Of a stretch of 64,000 nucleotides of DNA, positions 7,116-16,100 are shown piece by piece. The notes beneath the pieces are model-generated. The model searched no databases and had not been told where the DNA came from. It saw only the letters and a list, made by a program, of their open reading frames with translations. Where the stretch lies: contig NZ_CP027942.1 of assembly GCF_005484985.1 (NCBI RefSeq), forward strand, positions 372,001 to 436,000. Direction: 5' to 3'. Position 1 is the first letter of the stretch. Each line of letters opens with the position of its first letter. This DNA comes from Agrococcus sp. SGAir0287 (GTDB taxonomy: Bacteria; Actinomycetota; Actinomycetes; Actinomycetales; Microbacteriaceae). A program made the position numbers and the translations under genes.

Positions 7116-10100
7116 ATGACCGACGCCGCCGTTGCTCCTCTTCCCGCCCGAGAGCGCCGCCGCCGCTCGCGCAGGCGAGCGATCGCGGGATCGCTCGCGC
7201 TCGCCGTCGCATTCGGCGCCGGCACGCTCGCCGCGCCTGCGCCGGAGGCGGAGGCCGCCGTCGTCACGCCGATGACGAACATCTTCGACGCGACGGTCAA
7301 CGGCAACTACCTCATGGTGGGCAACGGCGTCATGCAGGCGGGGGCCGCCGCCACCACCGGCATCTCGGCCACCGACTTCCACAACGGCACCGAGGTCGCG
7401 GGTCAGGTCAACGACAACTTCACGATGCAGCGGCGCAACGCCGTCGCATCCCTCGTCGCGGCGGGCGCAGACAACTCGACGAGCGCGACGCTGCAGGTGC
7501 CGCTCGGCGCGAGCATCAGCCGAGCGTTCCTGTTCTGGCAGGGCTCGACGGGCACCACGGGCGTCGCAGGCGGCGGCACCGCGCAGCGATGCACGCCCAG
7601 CAACGTCGCGGCCGCGACCCTGCCGGCAGGCCAGCTCACGTCGCGCCAGGTGATGCTGCAGGTCGGCTCCGGCGCCATCGCGAACGTCGCCGGCTCCTAC
7701 GTCGTCGAGCCGACGCCGACCATCGCGTCGCCGCAGTACTACTCGGCGCAGGCCGACGTCACCGCGCAGCTCGCGAGCATCCCCACGGGCTCGACCCAGA
7801 CGATCAACGTCGGCAACATCTGGGCACCGGAGGGCCGCAACTGCTACGCAGGCTGGTCGCTCGCCGTCGTCTACGACTTCGGCGGCTACAACGCCGCGAA
7901 CCCCCTGACGCAGTCGCGGCAGGTCATCATCTCGAGCGGCCACGTGCGCGTGCAGCAGAACGAGTCCGTCACGTCGACGTTCTCGGGCTTCACGAGCCAG
8001 TCCGGGGACATCCAGGCGTCGTTCTTCCTCGGCGAGGGCGACCGCAACATCACGGGCGACTACGCCCGCTACCGCGGCGGCACGAGCGGCGCGTTCACGA
8101 CGCTGCAGGGCGTCACGGGCGAGGCGGCGAACATCGGCACGAGCCAGGCGGCGGGCAGCGTGCGCTTCCAGGGCACGAGCACCGGCACCTTCTACAACGG
8201 CAGCGTCGACGTGCGCACCGCGCCGCTGCAGGGGATCGCCGCGGGCACGACGCAGGTGCAGCTCGAGCTCGGCACGCAGCAGGACACGTACATGCTGCAG
8301 GCGACGGCGCTCGCCGTGCCCGTCGCGTCCGTCCGCATCGAGAAGAGCTTCACCGGCGCCGCATCCTCCGCCGTCGACGTGCAGCATCTGCTGCCGGGCG
8401 ACGTGCCCTCGTACACGATCACGGTCACGAACACCGGCTCGACGACCGTGACCAACCTGCAGGTGAGCGACCAGCTCTCCGCGAGCTGCGTCCGCACGCT
8501 CGGCTCCCTCGCACCCGGCGCGAGCACGCAGTTCACGTGCACCGGCCCGCCCGTCGGGCAGACGGGCTTCACGACGACGGCGACCGTCACCGGGCAGAGC
8601 GGCACGACGACGCTCACGAGCAGCGACTCGACCCGCGTGAACGTCGCGACGCTGTCGCTGTTGAAGTCGGTGACCTCGCCCGGCTCGACCGGTCGCGCCG
8701 GCGACGTGCTCTCGTATACGTTCGCGATCCAGAACACCGGCACGAGCCCGCTGACGAGCGTCGCGCTCACCGATCCGATGCCGGGCCTCCAGGGCCTCGC
8801 GATCGACTGGACGACGTCGAGCGACCCCGCGACGCCCGCCGGCACCCTGTCGCCAGGCGAGACGGTCATCGGTCGTGCCTCCTACACGCTCACGCAAGCC
8901 AACGTGAACGCCGGCAGCGTGACGAACCCGAATGCGCGCGTCACGGGCAGCAACCCGAACGGCGCCCAGGTCGCCGCGACCTCGCAGGCGACGTACACCG
9001 TGCCTGCGAACCCCGTCATCACGCTGTCGAAGACGGCCGCGCTCGCCGCCGGCGCCACCGGTCGCGCCGGCGACACCGTGACGTACACGTTCCAGGCGAC
9101 GAACCAGGGCAACGTGACCCTGACGAACGTCGCGATCAGCGACCCCATGCCGGGCCTCGGCGCCCTGACGTACCGCTGGCCGACGGGGACGCCGAACGTG
9201 CTGCAGCCGGGGCAGACGGTCACGGCCACGGCCACGATGCAGCTCACGCAGGCGCAGGTGAACGCCGGCTCGGTGTCCAACACGGCCACGATCACGGGCA
9301 CGCCGCCCAGCGGACCCGCGGTGACGCGCACCGCCGATGCCACCCTCACGGTCACCGCAGCCCCGTCGCTCACCGTCCGCAAGGTCGGCACCGTGACGGG
9401 ATCGGGCGCCGCCGGCGACCAGATCACCTACGCCATCGACGTCACGAACTCCGGCAACGTGACGCTCACGGGCGTCACGGTCTCCGACCCCGGCGTCGAG
9501 ACGCTCACCCCGCCCGCGGGCTTCTCCGGCACCCTCCAGCCCGGGCAGACCGTGCGGTGGACGGGCTCGCACGTCATCACGCAGCCGCAGGTGGATGCGG
9601 GCTCCTACGCGAACACGGCCACGGCATCCGGCACGCCGCCGACGGGCAGCGCGGTGACGGCGAGCGGCAGCGCCGTCGCACCGCTCGCGAACGCGCCCGG
9701 CATCGACCTCGACAAGCTCGGCACGTACCAGCCGGGCGGTCCGGGCAACGCCGACGACACGATCCTCTACACGTTCACCCTCACGAACTCGGGCCGCGCG
9801 ACGCTCACGAACGTCGCGCTCAGCGACCCCGCGCTCGCCGGCATCCCGCTGAGCTACCAGTGGCCCGGTGCCGCAGGCACGCTCGCGCCAGGGCAGGTCG
9901 CCCGCGTCACGGCGACCATGCCGGTGACCCAGGCGATGATCGACGCCGGGCGCGTGGACAACGTGGCGACGGCGACCGCGACCGGCCCCGGCGGCGTGCA
10001 GGTGAGCGACCCGGGCTCGTCGGTCGTGACGATCCCCGCCATCCCGTCCCTCACGCTCACGAAGACGGCGACCGTGCCCGGCGAGAGCCCGCTCGCGGGC

Positions 10101-13100
10101 ACCGGCCTGCCCTACGCGTTCCGCATCGTGAACACGGGCAACGTCACGCTCTCGGGCGTCGCGATCGAGGACGCGATGTTCGAGGCCGGCGACCTCGCGT
10201 ACGCTTGGCCCGGCGCCGCCGGCGTGCTCGCTCCCGGTCAGGCCGTCGACGTCGCCGCGACGCATCCGCTGACGCAGGCGGAGATCGACGCGGGCGCCGT
10301 CGCGAACACGGCGACCGCGACCGGGCTGGCGCCCGGTGGCCAGTCGGCGTCGCAGTCGGCGACCGTGACCGTCGCGCTGCCGCGCACGACGTCGCTCGAC
10401 CTCGTGAAGACGGCGACGCTCGCAGACGGCGACCTCGGCCTCGTCGGCGACACGATCGAGTACGACCTCCGCATCACGAACGACGGCACGACCACCCTCA
10501 CGGACGTCTCGCTCGACGACGCGCTCGACGGCCTCGACGGACCCACGCTCGTCGCATGGCCGGGCGAGGAGGGCGTGCTGCTGCCCGGCGAGTCCGTCGA
10601 CTTCACCGCGAGCTACGTCATCACCCAGGACGACCTCGACGCGCAGGGCGTGCTGAACACGGCGACGGCGACCGGCTCCGGTCCCGGTGACGCGACGGCG
10701 ACCGACGTCGCCGCCATCGCCACGCCGCTCGTGCCCGAGCCGGCCATCGCGCTCACGAAGGACGTGACGGTGCCGGAGGGCGCACGCGCCGGGGACGTGC
10801 TCGCCTACGACTTCCTCGTCGAGAACGTCGGCACCGCGACGCTCTCGGGCGTGCGCATCGACGACCCGCTGCTCGGACAGTCCGCCGTGGTCTTCGGCGC
10901 GTGGCCGGACCCGCTGCGCGCAGGCGTGCTGGCACCGGGCCAGACGGTCGAGGCGACCGCGTCCTACGTGCTCACGCAGGCCGACGTCGACGCCGGACGC
11001 GTCGTGAACGAGGCGACGGCGATCGGCACCTCCACGCAGGGCGTCGAGGTCACGGACAGCGACGACGCCGTCGCCACGATCGCGCAGCCCCAGGCGCTCG
11101 TCGTGACGAAGATCGGCGCGCTGCGCGGTCCCGTCGCGGTCGGCAGCGTCATCGACTTCACGATCGCCATCGAGAACGACGGCGCCACCACGCTCACGGA
11201 CGTCACGCTCGTCGACGAGCTCGAGGGCCTCGGCGACGTCACGATCGCATGGCCGGACCCTGCCGCTCCCGGCGTGCTGGCACCCGGCGCGATCGCGCGC
11301 GCGACCGCCGAGTACGTCCTGCAGCAGGCCGACGTGGACGCGGGCGTCGTCACGAACGCCGCCACCGCGACGGCGACCGGTCCCGCCGGCCCCGTCGCGA
11401 GCGACGAGGCCAGCGCGTCCGTGCCTCTCGCGCAGACCGCGTCGATGACGCTCCTGAAGTCCGTCTCCGCCCCCGCGCGCACGGTCGGCTCGACCTTCAC
11501 GTACACGTTCGCCGCGGTGAACACCGGCAACGTCACGCTCACCGACGTCACGGTCGCCGACCCCCTGCCGGGGCTCTCCGCGCTCGACTACGACTGGTCG
11601 GGCGCGCAGGCGCCGGGCGTCCTGGCGCCCGGGCAGGGCGTCACCGCGACGGCGACGTACGTGCTGACGCAGGCGGATGCCGACGCCGGCTCCGTGCCGA
11701 ACACCGCCGTCGTGACGGGACTGGACCCCGCGGGCGCCGACGTGGAGGCGACGGCGTCGCGCTCGGTGACCGTGCCGGGCACGGCGCTCGTGCGCATGAT
11801 CAAGGTCGGCGTGGCCGAGGACGGCGTCGACAGCGTCGCCGGCGACACGATCGACTACACGTTCACGATCCTCAACACGGGAACCGTCACGCTGACCGGC
11901 TTCGCGGTGAGCGACCCGCTCGTCGACGACGCGGTCGTCATCGACTGGTCCACGTCGACGAACGCTGCGACGGGCGAGGACGCGCTGGCGCCCGGCGAGA
12001 GCGTCACGGCGACCGCGTCGTACGTGCTGACGCAGGACGACGTCAACGCGGGCCTCGTGCGCAACGACGCGACCGTGACGGCGACGGGCGCGAACGGCCA
12101 GCCGGCCTCCTTCGCCACCGACTACACGAACCCGCTCGCCGACACCCCGAACATCGAGATCCTCAAGGGCGCCATCGGCACCCCGACCGCCGTCGGCGAC
12201 GTGCTCACCTACACGTTCGACGTGACGAACAACGGCGCGGTCACGCTCACCGACGTGCGCGTCGAGGACCCGCTGCCGAACCTCGGTCCGATCGTGTTCG
12301 ACTGGAGCACCGTCGCCGTCCCCGGCACGCTGCAGCCGGGGGAGACCGCGCGCGCGACGGCCGAGCTCGTCATCCAGCAGTCGAACCTCGACGCGGGCAT
12401 CATCTCGAACACGGCGACCGCCTTCGGCACGGGGCCGGGCGACGAGACCGTCGACGCCGACTCGAACGTCGCGACCTTCGTGCAGGCCGCGCAGGTCGAG
12501 CTCGTGAAGGAGGTCGTCGCGGCGGGCGCCGCACCCGGCCAGCCGGTCTCGTACCGCTTCACGGTGACGAACACCGGCAACGCGACCCTGACGAACCCGA
12601 CCATCTCCGACCCGCTGCTCGGCGACGACGTCGTCGTGACGTTCGACTGGGAGACGGCCGTCGACCCGACCACCGGCGTCGGCGTGCTCGCCCCGGGCGA
12701 GTCCGTCGTGGGCACGGCCGACTACGTGCTCACCGTCGCCGACCTCGACGCCGGCACGCTGACGAACGACGCCGTCGTGACGGCGCAGCCGCCCGCCGGC
12801 CAGGCGGTGTCGGCGGAGGCGAGCGTCACGACGACGCTCGCCCAGAGCCCGGCGATCACGCTCGACAAGTCGACGGATGCCGTCGAGCCTGCCGCGGGCG
12901 AGACGATCACCTACACGTTCACGGCGCAGAACGCCGGCAACGCGACGCTCTCCGACGTCACGATCGTCGACCCGCTGCCCGGTCTCTCGGCGCTCGACGT
13001 CGACTGGGCCGGCTCGAGCGACACGAGCACCGGTGAGGGCGTGCTCGCGCCGGGCGAGACGGTGCAGGCGACCGCGACGTACACCGTCACCCAGGCCGAC

Positions 13101-16100
13101 GTCGACGCCGGCGGCATCGACAACACGGCGTCCGTGCGCGGCGTGGCACCGCTCGGCGGCGTCGCGACCGCGACCGCCTCCGAGCGCGTCGACATCACGA
13201 CGACGAGCGGCTTCACGTTCGCCAAGTCGATCACGAACGTCGGAGGCGCGGGCCTCGCCGGCGACGTCGTGACGTACGCGTTCACGCTCGAGAACACCGG
13301 CACGACGACGCTCACGGACGTCGTCGTGACCGATCCGCTGCCCGGGCTCACGGCGATCACCATCCCGTGGCCGGGCGCGCCCGGCGTGCTGCCGCCGGGC
13401 TCCGGTCCCATCGTCGGCACCGCCTCCTACGTCATCACGCAGGCGGACGTCGACGCCGGGATCGTGGCCAACGCCGCGACGGCCACGGCCACGGCGCCCG
13501 GCGGACCGCTGCCCGAGCAGACCTCGACGGCGGATCTGCCGCTCGCCGGCGTCGCGCTCGTGGAGCTGACGAAGTCGGGCATCGCGGCCGACGGCCCTGC
13601 GAGCGTCGCGGGCGACGCCATCGCGTGGTCGTTCACGATCCGCAACGCGGGCAGCCTCACCCTGTCGGCGTTCGAGCTCGTCGACGCCGTCGACGGCGTC
13701 ACGACCCCCGTCATCGACTGGTCGACCTCGACGGACGCCACGACCGGCGACGACGTGCTCGCGCCGGGCGAGAGCGTGCAGGCGACGGCGACGTCGACGA
13801 TCACGCAGGCGCAGGTCGATGCAGGCCTCGCCGAGAACCAGGCGACCGTGACGGCGCTGCCCGCCCCGGGCGCCGTGGGCGGCCAGCCCGAGCGCATCGC
13901 CGACGAGGCCTCGGCGCAGGTGCCGTTCGAGGGCACGCCGCTGCTGACGCTGGCGAAGACGCATGACGTGCCGCAGACGGCGTACGTCGTCGGCGACGAC
14001 GTCGTGTACCGCTTCGAGATCGCGAACGCCGGCACCGAGACGATCGACGAGATCGCGCTCGACGACCCGCTCGAGGGGCTGCGCGACCTCGAGATCCTCT
14101 GGTCCACCTCGACCGACGACGGCACGCCCGACGGCACGCTCGCCCCGGGCGAGACGGTGCAGGCGACCGCCCTGCTCGAGGTGACGCAGGCGCTCATCGA
14201 CGCCGGCCGCGTCGACAACGTCGCGGTCGTCACCGGCGCGGACCCCGCGGGCGCCATCGTCACCGCGACGGACGACGACACCGTGCTGCTGCCGCAGCGG
14301 CCGAGCATCGCGCTCGTGAAGACGCAGACGCTCGTCGGATCGGACGCGACGGACGGCCGCATCGACTACGGCTTCGTCATCGAGAACGACGGCACCACGA
14401 CGCTGAGCGCCGTCGAGCTCGTCGACGACCTGCCCGGCCTCCAGGGCCTCGCCATCGACTGGTCGACCTCCACCGACCCCGACACGGACGAGGGCGTGCT
14501 CTCGCCCGGCGAGACCGTGACGGGTTCGGCGTCGTACCCGCTGTCGCAGGCCGACGTCGACGCCGGACAGGTGCGCAACGCCGCACGCGCCGACGCGATC
14601 GCGGCAGGCGGCATCCCCGTCACCGAGCCGGCCTCGGCGATCACGGTGATCCCGCAGGTCGCCGGCATCAGGCTCGAGAAGTCGACGACCGCCGTCGACC
14701 CCGCGGTCGGCGAGACGATCACCTACGACTTCCGCGCCGAGAACCCAGGCAACGTCACGCTGACGGACGTGTCGATCGCCGACGCGCTCGAGGGCATCTC
14801 CGCGGTCGTCTACGACTGGCCCGGGGAGGCGGGCACGCTCTCGCCCGGCGACGTGCTGACGGGCACCGCGACGTACGTCGTCACGCAGGGCGACGTGGAT
14901 CGCGGGTCGCTCGTGAACGAGGCGACCATCGTCGGCACGGCGCCGAACGGCACCACCGTGACGTTCGACGACGACGCCTCCGTGACCTTCGACACCACGG
15001 CGTCGCTCGAGCTGACGAAGTCCACGACGAGCGTCAACCCGGTCGTCGACGAGACGATCGTCTACGACTTCCTGCTCGAGAACGACGGCGACGTCACGCT
15101 CTCGATCGTGCAGCTGTTCGACCGCATGCTGAGCGACGAGCCCCTGAGCATCGACTGGGCGTCGTCGACCGACCCCTCGACGCCCGCCGGCGTGCTCGCA
15201 CCCGGCGAGTCGGTGCGTGCGAGCGCCGAGCACGTCGTGACGCAGGCGGAGATCGACGCCGGCGGCATCGACAACCTCGCCGAGGCGACGGCGCAGCCGC
15301 CGACCGGCCAGCCGCTGACGACGGATGCGACCGAGCGCGTCGACATCGTCGCGCCGACCTCGATCGAGATCGTCAAGGGCGGCACGGCCGAGAACGGCGC
15401 CGCGAGCGTCGCGGGCGACGAGGTGCTCTACACGTTCCGCGTCGAGAACACGGGCGCCACGACCCTCGCGAACGTCGCGATCACCGACGTCCTCCCCGGC
15501 GTGAGCGTGCCCGTCCTCGACTGGGCCGGCTCGACGGATCCGTCGACGCCCGACGGCGTGCTCTCGCCCGGCGAGGCGGTCGAGGCCAGCGCGACGTACG
15601 CGCTGACGCAGGCCGACGTGGATGCCGGCGGCGTCGTGAACGAGGTGCTCGTCACGGCGACGGATCCCGACGCCCAGCCCGTCACCGACGAGGACGTCTA
15701 CCCGATCGCGCTCGAGGGCACGGGAGCGCTCACGCTCACGAAGACGCCGCTCACGCAGCCGCAGGTCGTCGGCGACCCGATCGTCTACGAGCTCGTCGCC
15801 AGCAACGTCGGCGCCGTGACGCTCACCGACGTCGTCATCGACGACCCGCTGCCGGGTCTCTCGGCACTCGAGTACGCGTGGCCCGACCCCGCGTTCCCCG
15901 GCAGGCTCCTGCCCGGGCAGGACGTCGTCGCGACGGCGAGCGTCGCCGTCACGCAGGCCGACCTCGACGCGCTCGGCGTCGACAACGTCGCGACCGTCTC
16001 CGCGCAGGTGCCGGAGGGCGTCGCCCCCGTCGAGCCCGCGATCGCGGACGCGCGCGTCGAGCTGCCCTTCCGACCGGGCATCGCACTCGAGAAGACCGGC

